Of a stretch of 47,964 nt of DNA, positions 1 to 9,041 are shown one piece after another. The notes beneath the pieces were generated by a model, which worked only from the letters and a program-made list of their open reading frames with translations, ran no database searches and was not told the DNA's origin. Source of the stretch: Planctomycetia bacterium (GTDB lineage Bacteria > Planctomycetota > Planctomycetia > Pirellulales > Thermoguttaceae); assembly GCA_030527015.1 (NCBI GenBank), contig JAUNBR010000025.1, positions 1 through 47,964 of the forward strand. The letters are read 5' to 3'. Position 1 is the stretch's first letter. Every line of letters begins with the position of its first letter. A program made the translations under genes and the position numbers.

Positions 1-1133
1 TCCGTGGTTTCCACAGGCGCAGTTTCGGTGGTCGGCTCTGTGATTTCCGCAGGCGCAGTTTCCGTGGCTGGTTCCGTTACGGGAAGATTACCGGGAAGCC
101 CCTCCAGTAAACTGGGATCAAAACTTGCCCCATCCGTCGTTCCTTCCGTGGGAATCGGCGGAAGTGGCCGAGAAAACGGATTATTTGCGTCCGGAAGCTG
201 GAAATTCAGTTCAGGTGTTTTGATATATCGTGTCTTTTTCTGTTCTTCGTAATAAACACGCATTTCATTAAGCGTTACCGTTTCCGGTTTCACGTGATCC
301 GCGAGATTTGCCACCGCATACTGGATTTCTACCTGTTTTGGCTGCTTAAATCCGACTTCTCCCAGATGAAGATTCGGCTCTTTTTCCTGATATGTCGCAA
401 AAAATGTTCGCAATTCACTTTCTGTGGGTTCAGGAACATCTTTCACAAAATCAGCGACTTTTACCGGATAAGCGTTTACCGAGATCATCTGATGGGTTTT
501 CAGATAATTTTCCCACTGCTGCGCGACCGATAAATCACTAAAATTTAAATCGTAAATGCGACGATATTCATTCGCCATTAAAATATTTCGAATCGCGTCC
601 ACCAGCAGAGAGTCTAAACGAATCCCGGCAATTTTTTTCGCCGTGGCAAAATCACTGTCCGTCATGCAGTTATTCGCCATTTCGTTCACAAAATCATTAA
701 TGGCCTGATCACTGATGACGATATTCATCTTTTGTGCGTTTTTCATCATCAGCCAGTTTTCCACAAGGTACTCTTCATTCGAGTTATTCAAAATCATATT
801 AGAATACCACATCAGACGCTGAAAAGCACCATAAATGCTTATCATTTTATTAGTATCAGTATTTTCCGAGGACAGTTTTGTCCGCATTACCTCTCCCAGA
901 GCATTAAAGAAACTGCCCACGACCTGACGCTGCCGATACAGATCCACAATTTGAAGTTCTGTCAGCTTTCCAAACTCTGAGGTCTTAACCGCGACCTGGT
1001 TTCCCGCGCCATAACGGACACCGGTATTCTGTAACAGAATCGGGATAAAGACGAAAGACAGCATACAGATCACACCGAGTACAACGATCCATGTTTTTTG
1101 GTTTTTACGAATTTTGCGAAAAATGGTAGACAT
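1..1133 (-). CDS. SurA/PpiD-like periplasmic chaperone or peptidyl-prolyl isomerase, N-terminal part
   Basis: An open frame on the minus strand starts at ATG 1133-1131 and runs off the left edge, so about 377 residues are visible and the C-terminus is missing. It begins with a short basic stretch (MSTIFRKIRKNQKTW) and one hydrophobic segment, about residues 15-35, which looks like an uncleaved membrane anchor. A region resembling the SurA N-terminal helical domain follows (ISDQAINDFVNEMAN). The last visible part is Pro/Thr/Glu-rich with two copies of a TETAP-type motif near 1-90. This architecture matches PpiD/SurA-type folding factors that help outer-membrane and periplasmic proteins fold. 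The parvulin domain itself would lie outside the window, so isomerase activity is inferred, not seen. A long repeat-filled gap follows upstream of the start. Confidence 0.7.
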   Translation of the reverse strand, partial: MSTIFRKIRKNQKTWIVVLGVICMLSFVFIPILLQNTGVRYGAGNQVAVKTSEFGKLTELQIVDLYRQRQVVGSFFNALGEVMRTKLSSENTDTNKMISIYGAFQRLMWYSNMILNNSNEEYLVENWLMMKNAQKMNIVISDQAINDFVNEMANNCMTDSDFATAKKIAGIRLDSLLVDAIRNILMANEYRRIYDLNFSDLSVAQQWENYLKTHQMISVNAYPVKVADFVKDVPEPTESELRTFFATYQEKEPNLHLGEVGFKQPKQVEIQYAVANLADHVKPETVTLNEMRVYYEEQKKTRYIKTPELNFQLPDANNPFSRPLPPIPTEGTTDGASFDPSLLEGLPGNLPVTEPATETAPAEITEPTTETAPVETT

Positions 1134-1268
1134 AATAGTATTTCTAAAAGTGTGTTAATGAAACAAAAACAAATAATTTTTTAATATACTGGTTTTACAC
1201 CCAATACATGATAATTTTTACTTCCCCGCATTTTACAAAAACATCTGTTTTGCATGGGAACATAAGTT

Positions 1269-1375
1269 TATACCCGATTCTCTGCAAATTTTCCGTTTCT
1301 CTGTCCGCCTGTTAAGAGCAGGAACCACTTTCATGGAGGTATAAAACGAAAATTTAAAGTAGAGTCAGTAATATA
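1269..1375 (-). repeat. TPE copy, R orientation, degenerate
   Basis: Starts TATACCCGATTC and ends in a degraded right arm (AATTTAAAGTAGAGTCAGTA). The middle carries CTGTCCGCCTGTTAAGAGCAGG instead of the usual GCTTCGC loop, a loop variant shared with a few other copies. Confidence 0.7.
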
Positions 1376-1397
1376 TTCCTAAAACCTCACACCATTA

Positions 1398-1502
1398 TAT
1401 ACTGGTTCCACTTTAAATTTCCGTTTTCCGAGGCTCTGAAAGCCAGGTATTTTCAGCGAAGCAAAATGCCGAGGAAGCGGAAATTTATGTGTATCAGGTA
1501 TA
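1398..1502 (+). repeat. TPE copy, F orientation
   Basis: A near-complete copy. It starts TATACTGGTTCCACTTTAAA, has the loop CAGCGAAGC and ends GTGTATCAGGTATA. Confidence 0.9.
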
Positions 1503-1807
1503 AAATGAATTCCCGACTTTTAACCAGGAAGTAAAATTTTATTTCCACACACAGTATATAAAAAATGACACGGCGTATTTATTGTAAAAAAAGATGGGTT
1601 TTATGCAATCCCATTTTTGAGAATTTTAATCTATTTTTGAATATTTTTTAAAAAAGTTTAAAATTTAAAGGATATTTTAAAAAATTTAGATAAAATTTTG
1701 GCGTTTTTCTAATTTTTTACAAAAATCAGTCTTGCATGATTTACCATTTAGGAAATAATATGTGAAATGTATTATGAATTTTCTCTTTCTTAACATTTTG
1801 TGATCCT

Positions 1808-1920
1808 TATCCTGGTTCTACTTTAAATTTCCTTTTCCTGATGTGATTCTGAAAGCAGCCATTTTCATCTGTCTGTCTTGTGGCGGACAGAGATGTGAAA
1901 GGTTATAGTGTTTTGAGTAT
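1808..1920 (+). repeat. TPE copy, F orientation, loop variant
   Basis: The left arm CTGGTTCTACTTTAAATTTCC is clear. The loop holds an extra inverted repeat of the type CTGTC...GACAG instead of CAGCGAAGC. The right end is degraded. Confidence 0.7.
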
Positions 1921-1944
1921 GAAATATAAAAGAAAAAAAGAAAT

Positions 1945-2049
1945 TATATCCGATACCCTATAAAATTCCGCTTCCCCGGCATTTTGCTTCGCTGAAAATG
2001 TCTGCTCTCAGGGCCTCAGAAAACGGAAATTTAAAGTAAAACCAGTATA
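1945..2049 (-). repeat. TPE copy, R orientation
   Basis: A near-complete copy. It starts TATATCCGATACCCTATAAA, has a GGCATTTT hairpin with loop GCTTCGCTG, and ends GTAAAACCAGTATA. Confidence 0.9.
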
Positions 2050-2322
2050 TAATATATCGTGCATAAAATTTTCTTAAAAATTTTGAATCAAGGAAAAAGG
2101 TAACGAAAATATAAGCGCTCTGCTGGCTCATTTTAAATTTTTGATTCAGCTGGATGACGTACAGGTTTCGCATGTGGAATGCTATAATTTTTACAAAAAC
2201 GCACCGGAGAATTAAAAATTTATAATGCAGGGCGAATAAAATGACCACCGCCCCTTTATGATTTTACAATTATATATAATAATATGGTTTAAATGAACTG
2301 GGTTTTGTGTTCGGAACATTTA

Positions 2323-2430
2323 TATGCCCGGTACACACTATAATTTTTCGCTTCCTCAGCATTTAGCTTTCGCTGAAAATGCCTGCTTTTAGAGCCGCTC
2401 GAAACGGAAATTTATAGTGGAATGAGTATA
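2323..2430 (-). repeat. TPE copy, R orientation
   Basis: Starts TATGCCCGGTACACACTATA, has the GCTTTCGCTGAAAATGCC centre and ends in a modified right arm (TTTATAGTGGAATGAGTATA). Confidence 0.8.
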
Positions 2431-2516
2431 TATATTTCTGTGTCGGCCTTCATTTTTTATTGAAAACCCGCATGTTTTAATATTCGAAACGATAAAATTT
2501 TACATTCCTGGTATTT

Positions 2517-2620
2517 TATTCTGGTTTAACTTTAAATTTTTTTGTGTGCATATACGAAAGAGGCGTTTTCAGCGTAAGCAAAATGCCTGGAAAACAGAAA
2601 TTTATAGTTCATCGAGTATA
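2517..2620 (+). repeat. TPE copy, F orientation
   Basis: Starts TATTCTGGTTTAACTTTAAA, keeps AGCGTAAGCAAAATGCC in the centre and ends TTCATCGAGTATA. It lies about 50 bp upstream of topA. Confidence 0.85.
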
Positions 2621-2672
2621 AAATCAGGTATTACCGAAGAAGTTTAACATTTTTAACGATCTGAAATTCATT

Positions 2673-5450
2673 ATGTCAACAAAATATTTAGTTATCGTGG
2701 AGTCACCCGCCAAAGCGAGAACCATCAGTAAATTTTTGGGTAAAGATTATGTTATTGAAGCGAGTATCGGTCATATTCGAGACTTGCCGCAGGGCGCGAA
2801 AGAAGTTCCGGAAAAATATCGTTCGGAACCGTGGGCCTATTTAGGTGTAAATGTCGACGATAATTTTGAACCGGTGTATATTATCCCGAAAGACAAGAAA
2901 AAACAGGTCGATAAACTTAAATCACTTCTGAAAAATGCGGAAGAACTTTATCTGGCGACAGATGAAGACCGTGAGGGGGAGGCCATCAGCTGGCATTTAT
3001 GTCAGGTTTTGAAACCGAAAGTACCCGTACGGCGACTGGTTTTCCATGAAATCACAAAAAAAGCGATTCATGAATCTCTTCGTAATCCACGCGAGATTAA
3101 TGAATTTTTAGTCCGTGCACAGGAAAGTCGGCGAATTTTGGACCGTCTTTACGGTTATGACGTTTCTCCTCTTTTATGGCGAAAAATTGGCCCTAAACTT
3201 TCTGCAGGGCGCGTCCAGAGTGTCGCGGTGCGCTTAATCGTGGAACGTGAGCGTGCACGAATGTCTTTCCGTGCCGCCACATACTGGGATCTTCAGGCGG
3301 TGTTTCTTACGAAAGAAAACCAGTCTTTTGAGGCGTCTTTAACTGCTGTGAATGGAAAGCGTATTCCCTCCAGCCGAGATTTTGATCCCAGCACGGGCCA
3401 GCTGAAAAATAGTGAAGACTGCCTTCAGATGACAGAGGCGGAAATAAAAGTACTCGTGGAACGTCTTCAGACGTCACAAAACGGTCATGTGGCAAATGTC
3501 GAGGATAAATTTTTCACGCAGAAACCGCCCGCGCCATTTACCACCAGTACGCTGCAGCAGGAGGCGAATCGAAAGCATGGATTTTCCGCCAGGCGCACGA
3601 TGCAGGTGGCGCAGAGTTTATATGAAAATGGATATATTACGTATATGCGTACGGACTCGACGACACTTTCGTCGGAGGCGATTCAGGCCGCAAGACATTC
3701 TGTCGAAACACGTTACGGAAAAGAATATCTGCCCGCCACGGCGCGTCAGTATCAGACGAAAGTTAAAAATGCTCAGGAAGCTCACGAAGCGATTCGTCCT
3801 GCGGGCACAACTTTTCATACTCCTGAAGAACTTCGGCTTCTTCTTACAGAAGAGGAATATAAACTTTATGACATGATCTGGAAGCGCACGATCGCCAGTC
3901 AGATGCTGGATGCGGAGGGAAGACGCATGACGATCACGGTAAATCTGGAGGATGCACAATTCTCGGCCTCTGGTAAAACCATTACTTTCCCTGGATATTT
4001 ACGTGCGTATGTAGAAAGTTTTGATGAAATGGAGGATTCAGAAGGTGAACGTGTTTTGCCGCCGGTTAAAATGAATGATGCACTGGACTGCACAAAATTA
4101 GAGCCGAAAGTTCATACGACTCAGCCGCCGAATCGTTACAGTGAAGCGTCCCTGACGCGTACTTTGGAGGAAAAAGGAATTGGGCGTCCCAGTACATATG
4201 CATCTATTATTGATACGATTCTTGCCAGAAATTATGTTTTCAAAAAAGGGAGTGTGTTAATTCCCACCTGGATGGCATTCGCGGTCTGCCAGCTTTTGGA
4301 AACCCATTTACCGAATCTGATCGATTATCAGTTCACGGCAGATATGGAAGATGAGCTGGACGCCGTCAGTCGAGGAGAAATGGACTGGCTGGAATACCTG
4401 CGGACGTTTTATTTTGGAGATGAAACAGGGAAAAATAAAAATACACCGGCTCTGAAACCTCTGCTGAAAAATAAATTAGATGAAATAGACGCTCGGGCGA
4501 TCAGTACGATTTTAATAGGAACGCCAGAAAATGGTGAACCTCTGTATGTTCGGGTGGGGCGTTATGGACCGTACCTGGAGCAGGGAGAGCGCCGAATCAG
4601 TTTACCAGACGGAATCGCGCCGGATGAATTATCGGTGCAAAAAGGCCTGGAAATGTTAGAGCGTGCTCAGCAGGGTGAAGAACCACTGGGTTTTGACCCG
4701 AAAACGAATAAGCCAATTTTTGTAAAAGTAGGGCGTTTTGGGCCGTATATTCAGTGTGGCACGTCGGATGATGCCGAAAAACCGGTGAATGTGTCTTTAC
4801 TGAAGGGGATGCATCCAGAGGAAGTGGATCTGGAAACGGCGCTGAAACTGCTTTCTTTACCACGAATACTGGGGAAGCATCCGGAAAATGGCGAGGAAAT
4901 TCTTGCGTCGAATGGGCGTTATGGACCGTATATTAAATGCGGTGACGAAACGCGTTCACTTCCAGAGGATCTTACGCCAATTGACATTACCCTGGATCAG
5001 GCACTGGATCTTCTGTCTCAGCCAAAAACAGTACGTGGACGCACCGCCGCGGCACCTGCCACAAAAAGTAAAGAACCGCTGCGTATTTTTGACATTTCTC
5101 CCGTTACGGGTAATCCTGTGACTGTAATGTCTGGGCGTTTTGGCCCATATGTTACGGACGGAAAAACGAATGCTGCCTTACCTAAAACAGTGGATCCTGC
5201 AGAAGTAACTTTTGAAATCGCGCTGGAACTTTTGGAAGTTCGTGCTGCGAAAGGGCCAGTCGTGCGAAAACGGATAACACGGAAAAAGGCCACTAAAAAA
5301 ACATCTACAAAAAAAGTCGTTAAGAAAAAAGCACCCACTAAAAAAACAGTAAAGAAAAAATCTTCAGTTAAAAAAACCACCGTTAAGAAAACGAAGACGA
5401 AAGTAGAAAGTGGAGATGCTCCGTTTACTGAAATGGATAAAAATTCCTGA
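2673..5450 (+). CDS. topA: DNA topoisomerase I (type IA)
   Basis: TopA relaxes negative supercoils by cutting one strand through a 5'-phosphotyrosine link. The 925-residue protein starts with a TOPRIM domain (VIVESPAKA near residue 8; ATDEDREGE near residue 95, with the acidic metal-binding residues). The catalytic tyrosine is Tyr324 in the motif YMRTDST. The IGRPSTYA motif of the family is also present. Instead of the C4 zinc fingers of E. coli TopA, the C-terminal third has four blocks containing G-R-[YF]-G-P-Y, followed by a tail of about 50 residues made mostly of Lys, Thr and Val. Such repeats and lysine-rich tails are known from other bacterial TopA proteins and probably bind DNA. No strong Shine-Dalgarno precedes the ATG. 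The gene stands alone. Confidence 0.97.
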   Translation: MSTKYLVIVESPAKARTISKFLGKDYVIEASIGHIRDLPQGAKEVPEKYRSEPWAYLGVNVDDNFEPVYIIPKDKKKQVDKLKSLLKNAEELYLATDEDREGEAISWHLCQVLKPKVPVRRLVFHEITKKAIHESLRNPREINEFLVRAQESRRILDRLYGYDVSPLLWRKIGPKLSAGRVQSVAVRLIVERERARMSFRAATYWDLQAVFLTKENQSFEASLTAVNGKRIPSSRDFDPSTGQLKNSEDCLQMTEAEIKVLVERLQTSQNGHVANVEDKFFTQKPPAPFTTSTLQQEANRKHGFSARRTMQVAQSLYENGYITYMRTDSTTLSSEAIQAARHSVETRYGKEYLPATARQYQTKVKNAQEAHEAIRPAGTTFHTPEELRLLLTEEEYKLYDMIWKRTIASQMLDAEGRRMTITVNLEDAQFSASGKTITFPGYLRAYVESFDEMEDSEGERVLPPVKMNDALDCTKLEPKVHTTQPPNRYSEASLTRTLEEKGIGRPSTYASIIDTILARNYVFKKGSVLIPTWMAFAVCQLLETHLPNLIDYQFTADMEDELDAVSRGEMDWLEYLRTFYFGDETGKNKNTPALKPLLKNKLDEIDARAISTILIGTPENGEPLYVRVGRYGPYLEQGERRISLPDGIAPDELSVQKGLEMLERAQQGEEPLGFDPKTNKPIFVKVGRFGPYIQCGTSDDAEKPVNVSLLKGMHPEEVDLETALKLLSLPRILGKHPENGEEILASNGRYGPYIKCGDETRSLPEDLTPIDITLDQALDLLSQPKTVRGRTAAAPATKSKEPLRIFDISPVTGNPVTVMSGRFGPYVTDGKTNAALPKTVDPAEVTFEIALELLEVRAAKGPVVRKRITRKKATKKTSTKKVVKKKAPTKKTVKKKSSVKKTTVKKTKTKVESGDAPFTEMDKNS

Positions 5451-5514
5451 TCCTCATATACCCGGCGCAGGATGAATTTTGCACTTCAGTTTTTTTTACT
5501 GGCATGTTTACTTT

Positions 5515-5741
5515 TATACCCGATATACTGTAAATTTCCATTTTTCTGTCCGCCGACAGACGGGCCAGCATTTTATACCTGATGCACTATAAATTTCCGT
5601 TTCCACGGCATTTTTGCTTCGCTGAAAATACCTGCTTTAAGAGCCGCACAAAACGGAAATTTAAAGGAGAATCATTATAATTTGCTGAAACGCCTGTTTT
5701 CAGAACCACACAGAACGGAAATTTAAAGTAAAATCAGTATA
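5515..5741 (-). repeat. TPE copy (R) interrupted by a second TPE copy
   Basis: The left half is 5515-5573 (starts TATACCCGATATACTGTAAA, with the CTGTC/GACAG loop variant). The right half is 5680-5741 (ends AAGTAAAATCAGTATA). Joining the halves gives one recognisable element with an intact centre, so the inner copy at 5574-5679 was inserted later. Confidence 0.8.
5574..5679 (-). repeat. TPE copy, R orientation, nested
   Basis: A complete 106-bp copy (starts TATACCTGATGCACTATAAA, loop GCTTCGC) inside the copy at 5515-5741. The flanks are GCATTT on the left and ATTTGCTG on the right, so the empty site would read GCATTT-TA-ATTTGCTG with TA duplicated. Confidence 0.85.
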
Positions 5742-5829
5742 AATCATGTTTTGTGTGATTAAGAACAGGCATTTCATGCATCCGGAAATGCCTGGGAAGT
5801 AAGATTCATCCTGTATTCGGTGATCTTAT
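5742..5829 (+). repeat. TPE copy, F orientation, degenerate
   Basis: It lacks most of the left end. The centre is a perfect 9-bp stem (AGGCATTTC 5767-5775 with GAAATGCCT 5785-5793). The right arm is degraded (GTATTCGGTGATCTTA). Confidence 0.55.
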
Positions 5830-5837
5830 GCGCATGA

Positions 5838-5887
5838 TTATACTGACGTTATTTTCCAGAAACGTGGAAATTTAAGGGACAGATATT
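5838..5887 (-). repeat. TPE end fragment overlapping the panB stop codon
   Basis: On the plus strand the end AAACGTGGAAATTTAAGGGA followed by CAGATA matches the consensus R right arm (AACGGAAATTTAAAGTGGAA then CCAGTATA). The panB stop codon (5874-5872) and its last few codons lie inside it. Confidence 0.55.
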
Positions 5888-6636
5888 CCGTTTTCCACAT
5901 CTTCTCGGTAAGAGATGCATGCATTTAGGATCATTTCTTCCAGACATATATACTGTTTAGCGTGGCGCGGGACTCGGCCGGACAGACCTAAAATGTCATG
6001 CAGAACCAAAACTTGGCCATCACAAAATTTTCCGGAGCCGATTCCAATTACGGGTACCTGTAAAGTTTCGGAAATTTCCTGTGCGATTTCAGATTTTACG
6101 CATTCTAATAAAACGGAAAATGCCCCCGCTTTTTGAGCAGCCAGAGCTTCTTCTAAAAGCAGGTCTCGCTCTTTTTGCAGGGAATATTTCCCCAGAACCT
6201 GAATCATCTGTGGGCGCAGGCCGAGGTGCGCCATACAGGGGATCCCAGCTTCCACAAGACGTGATATTAGTGAGTGTTTTCCCACGGCGCATTCCAGTTT
6301 TACGGCATGACATCCGGTTTTTTTAAGAACGGTGGCAGAATCATGCACCAGATTTTTCCAGCCAGTATGTCCTGCGGGAAAAGGTAAGTCGATAATTACG
6401 AGAGTATTTGGTGCCGCGCGGCAGACCATTTCGCCATGATAAATCATTTCTTCCAGCGTTACAGGTAAAGTATTCGGTTTTCCTTGGACGACTGTCGCCA
6501 GACTGTCTCCCACGAGAATAGCATCTATTCCCGCTTTACTGACGATTTTTGCTGTGGGAAAATCGTATGCCGTGAGCATGGAAATTTTTTTGTGTGAATT
6601 TTTTAACGCGGTAAATTCAGGAATCGTGCATGTCAT
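5872..6636 (-). CDS. panB: 3-methyl-2-oxobutanoate hydroxymethyltransferase (ketopantoate hydroxymethyltransferase)
   Basis: PanB transfers a hydroxymethyl group from 5,10-methylene-tetrahydrofolate to alpha-ketoisovalerate, giving ketopantoate, the first committed step towards pantothenate and coenzyme A. The 254-residue protein shows the family motifs in order: MLTAYDFPTAKI near residue 20, AILVGDSLA with the metal-binding aspartate, VIIDLPF, KLECAVG, and a PVIGIGSGKFCDGQVLVLHD block near the end. The C-terminus stops at YREDVENGISVP, whereas PanB proteins usually continue past this region with a few more residues of the type FP..EH.F. The last codons and stop lie in a TPE-like arm, so the tail seems to have been clipped by an insertion. 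The neighbouring genes are not pantothenate genes. Confidence 0.95.
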   Translation of the reverse strand: MTCTIPEFTALKNSHKKISMLTAYDFPTAKIVSKAGIDAILVGDSLATVVQGKPNTLPVTLEEMIYHGEMVCRAAPNTLVIIDLPFPAGHTGWKNLVHDSATVLKKTGCHAVKLECAVGKHSLISRLVEAGIPCMAHLGLRPQMIQVLGKYSLQKERDLLLEEALAAQKAGAFSVLLECVKSEIAQEISETLQVPVIGIGSGKFCDGQVLVLHDILGLSGRVPRHAKQYICLEEMILNACISYREDVENGISVP

Positions 6637-6729
6637 AATAAAACCTGTAAAATAAAAAATGTAATAAAAAGGGGGATCTGGAAATTTTATAATACATCAG
6701 GTATAAAAAGCTGGAGAAGAGGAAGTTTA

Positions 6730-6840
6730 TATACCCGATACACTATAAATCTCCGCGTCCTCGGCATTTTTACTTCGCTGAAAATGCTGGCTTTCTGAGC
6801 CGCACAAAACGGAAATTTAAAATGGAACCAGTGCAGTATA
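6730..6840 (-). repeat. TPE copy, R orientation
   Basis: Starts TATACCCGATACACTATAAA, has centre GGCATTTTTACTTCGCTG and ends TGGAACCAGTGCAGTATA. It fills about half of the gap between panB and the M20 peptidase gene. Confidence 0.9.
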
Positions 6841-6879
6841 CCTTGTGTATAAAATCTAAAAGTGCCGGGATGAAAATGG

Positions 6880-8268
6880 TCAGGATAAACTGGCCAGTTC
6901 TCTCCAGAGCATCATACTGGTTTTTATGCCACGATGAAAATCTGTAAGGGAAAAATGTTCATTCGGACCATGTGCATGATCTGAACTCTGGGAAAGTCCG
7001 ATCATGATAATATTTGGTGTAAGGCTCTGCGCAAATGTCGAAATAATGGGGATGGACCCTCCTTCACAGATAAAAAATGGAGAGCGCCCAAAACCGAATT
7101 CCAGTGCACGTACCGCGGCCTGCATGCAGGTGGAAGATGTATCGATAAATAGTCCGCCGGCTCCTTCACCAAAAGAAGTAAGTTTCATCTGTATGCCGGG
7201 CGGGCAGTTTTCCTGCAGAAATGCGTTCAGTGATCGGGTGATTTTTTGGGGATCCTGATCCGGCACCAGACGAAAACTGAATTTTGCAGATGCGCGTGCC
7301 GGTAAAACAGTTTTTCCTCCCTCACCCTGGTATCCGCCAGTAAGACCATGAATGTCAAAACTTGGCCGCAGCCATCTTCTTTCCAGCACAGAAAATCCTG
7401 TTTCTCCAAAACCTTCTTTAACACCGACACTCGCATAAAATTCATCTTCCTCAAAAGGCAGCATTTCGAGCTGTTCTCGGCGTTCTGGAGTAATACGCTG
7501 GACGTCATCATAAAACTCAGGTACCGTAATCTGACCATTTTCATCCTGAATTTTTGATAAAATTTTAGTTAAAGCGTTACAGGGATTCGTGATCGCGCCA
7601 CCAAACATTCCAGAATGTAAATCCTGATTCGCGCCAGTAAGATCCAGCTGATAATAAACATTTCCTCTCAGTCCACAGGTAATCGCAGGCTGTCCGGGCG
7701 CAAATTGTGGACTGTCGCTGAGCACGATATAATCACATGCCAGTAAATCTGAATTTTGGCTGACAAAATTCTGTGTTCCGCCGTTTCCGCATTCTTCGTC
7801 ACCCTCAATAAAAAATTTCCAGTTCAGATTCAGTTTTTGAGATGATTTCATCCAGTATTCCACCGCTAAAATATGGCTTAATAAAGGGCCTTTATCATCA
7901 GAAGCACCGCGCGCGTAAACATAACCGTCACGAACCGTGGGCAGGAAAGGTTCTGTTTCCCATTCACTGATAGGGTCCGTCGGCTGCACATCATAATGGC
8001 CATAAATCATAACCGTCGGCGCACCTTCTAAAACAGGAGTCTCCGCATAAATCAGAGGGTGCGCATCCGTTTCTATAAGTTTTGTTGAAAGCCCCATTTT
8101 TTGAAAATAACGCTCCAGCCATTCCGCGGTACGGCAGCAGTCCTGATGATGTTCTGGTACCGCACTTACAGAAGGAAATCTTAATAACTCAAAAAGTAAA
8201 TGCTCAAAATATTCTTTATTTTTGTTTAAGTAGTCCTGAATGGAAAATTCTTGTTTTTTTTCAGACAT
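6880..8268 (-). CDS. M20 family dipeptidase (peptidase M20/M25/M40)
   Basis: Members of this family are cytoplasmic zinc exopeptidases that cleave dipeptides or related amides. All metal-ligand motifs are visible: YGHYDVQP (His and Asp), SDDKGP (bridging Asp), EGDEECGN (catalytic Glu and a ligand), and a C-terminal SSDHAHGPNEH with the last His. A dimerisation insert lies between them. The frame is open up to an ATG at 8322, but I prefer the ATG at 8268-8266 because AGGAA sits 7-9 bases upstream of it and the protein then begins MSEKKQEFS; this gives 462 residues, normal for the family. The closest functional relatives are CNDP-type dipeptidases; the true substrate is not shown by the sequence. 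Confidence 0.92.
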   Translation of the reverse strand: MSEKKQEFSIQDYLNKNKEYFEHLLFELLRFPSVSAVPEHHQDCCRTAEWLERYFQKMGLSTKLIETDAHPLIYAETPVLEGAPTVMIYGHYDVQPTDPISEWETEPFLPTVRDGYVYARGASDDKGPLLSHILAVEYWMKSSQKLNLNWKFFIEGDEECGNGGTQNFVSQNSDLLACDYIVLSDSPQFAPGQPAITCGLRGNVYYQLDLTGANQDLHSGMFGGAITNPCNALTKILSKIQDENGQITVPEFYDDVQRITPERREQLEMLPFEEDEFYASVGVKEGFGETGFSVLERRWLRPSFDIHGLTGGYQGEGGKTVLPARASAKFSFRLVPDQDPQKITRSLNAFLQENCPPGIQMKLTSFGEGAGGLFIDTSSTCMQAAVRALEFGFGRSPFFICEGGSIPIISTFAQSLTPNIIMIGLSQSSDHAHGPNEHFSLTDFHRGIKTSMMLWRELASLS

Positions 8269-8515
8269 TTTTGATTTCCTGATTTTTTGTTTATGTTCCA
8301 GAAATATACGGATTCTTCTCATATAAAATTTAAGTTCCGTGAGTACGGAAACACAAAAATTTTAGTGAAGGATCATTCTGAGAAAATGGGAACTCACTGT
8401 ACTTTTGTGATAAATTTCAAAAAAATGATTCGGAATCCATATTCCTTGTAAAATCTGATGATTTAGTTATAATATATTTTATTCGTAAAGTATGATATTT
8501 CAAAAATTTTGTTTT

Positions 8516-8621
8516 CTTACTGGTTCTCGTTTAAATTTCCATTTTATGTGGCTCTGAAAGGTGGGTATTTTTAGCGAAGCAAAATGCCAGAGAAATGGAA
8601 TTTTATAGTGCATCGGGTATA
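8516..8621 (+). repeat. TPE copy, F orientation
   Basis: Starts TCTTACTGGTTCTCGTTTAA, centre loop TTAGCGAAGC, ends GTGCATCGGGTATA. Its internal CCATTTTATGTGGCTCTG is the same sequence that the nested insertion at 18738 must have hit in another copy. Confidence 0.9.
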
Positions 8622-8713
8622 AACTGTCATACTGTCGGAATCATTTCTGGCGTAACTGTACATGGAACTATAAAAATTTCGTCGTTTTTCGCCGTGCAGC
8701 CAGCGAGGTTTTT

Positions 8714-8823
8714 TATGTCCGGGATACTATAAAATTCCGCTTTAACAAAATTTTTGCTTCGCTTAAAATGCATATGCTTTCAGAACCGCGCAAAATGGAA
8801 ATTTAAATTAGGAATCTGCATGT
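8714..8823 (-). repeat. TPE copy, R orientation, degenerate right end
   Basis: Starts TATGTCCGGGATACTATAAA, with loop GCTTCGC. The right arm is diverged (TTAAATTAGGAATCTGCATG). Confidence 0.75.
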
Positions 8824-8865
8824 TAAAATAAAAGCAAAAAATCGCTGAATGTAAAATACAAAATA

Positions 8866-8971
8866 TATACTCTGGTTCCACATTAAATTTCTGTTTTTTG
8901 CGGCTCTGAAAATGGCATTTTTAGCGAAACAAAATGCCAGGGAAGCGAAAATTTATAGTGTATCGAGTATA
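8866..8971 (+). repeat. TPE copy, F orientation
   Basis: Starts TATACTCTGGTTCCACATTA and ends GTGTATCGAGTATA. It lies 70 bp upstream of clpS. With the copies at 8516 and 8714 it accounts for nearly half of the 773-bp gap 8269-9041; the rest shows no gene. Confidence 0.9.
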
Positions 8972-9041
8972 AAATTTAATTTATACTATTATATTATAAT
9001 TTAAAAGTAAAAAAATACCACCCGCCGGGAGAGAATTTAAG

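Larger units (their letters stand above)
1134..2672. other. 1.5-kb intergenic region filled with TPE repeats
   Basis: This gap lies between two divergent genes and so should hold promoters for both. It contains six recognisable TPE copies in both orientations (listed separately), which make up over 40 percent of its length. Between copies the DNA is very AT-rich (for example 1540-1740, with many A and T runs). I see no convincing gene; a 96-codon open frame on the minus strand at 1958-2248 lies partly across a repeat copy and has no family features. Confidence 0.75.

Noticed and set aside
1958..2248. 96-codon minus-strand open frame
   Set aside because: It lies across a repeat copy and AT-rich DNA; it has no recognisable domain or ribosome binding site.
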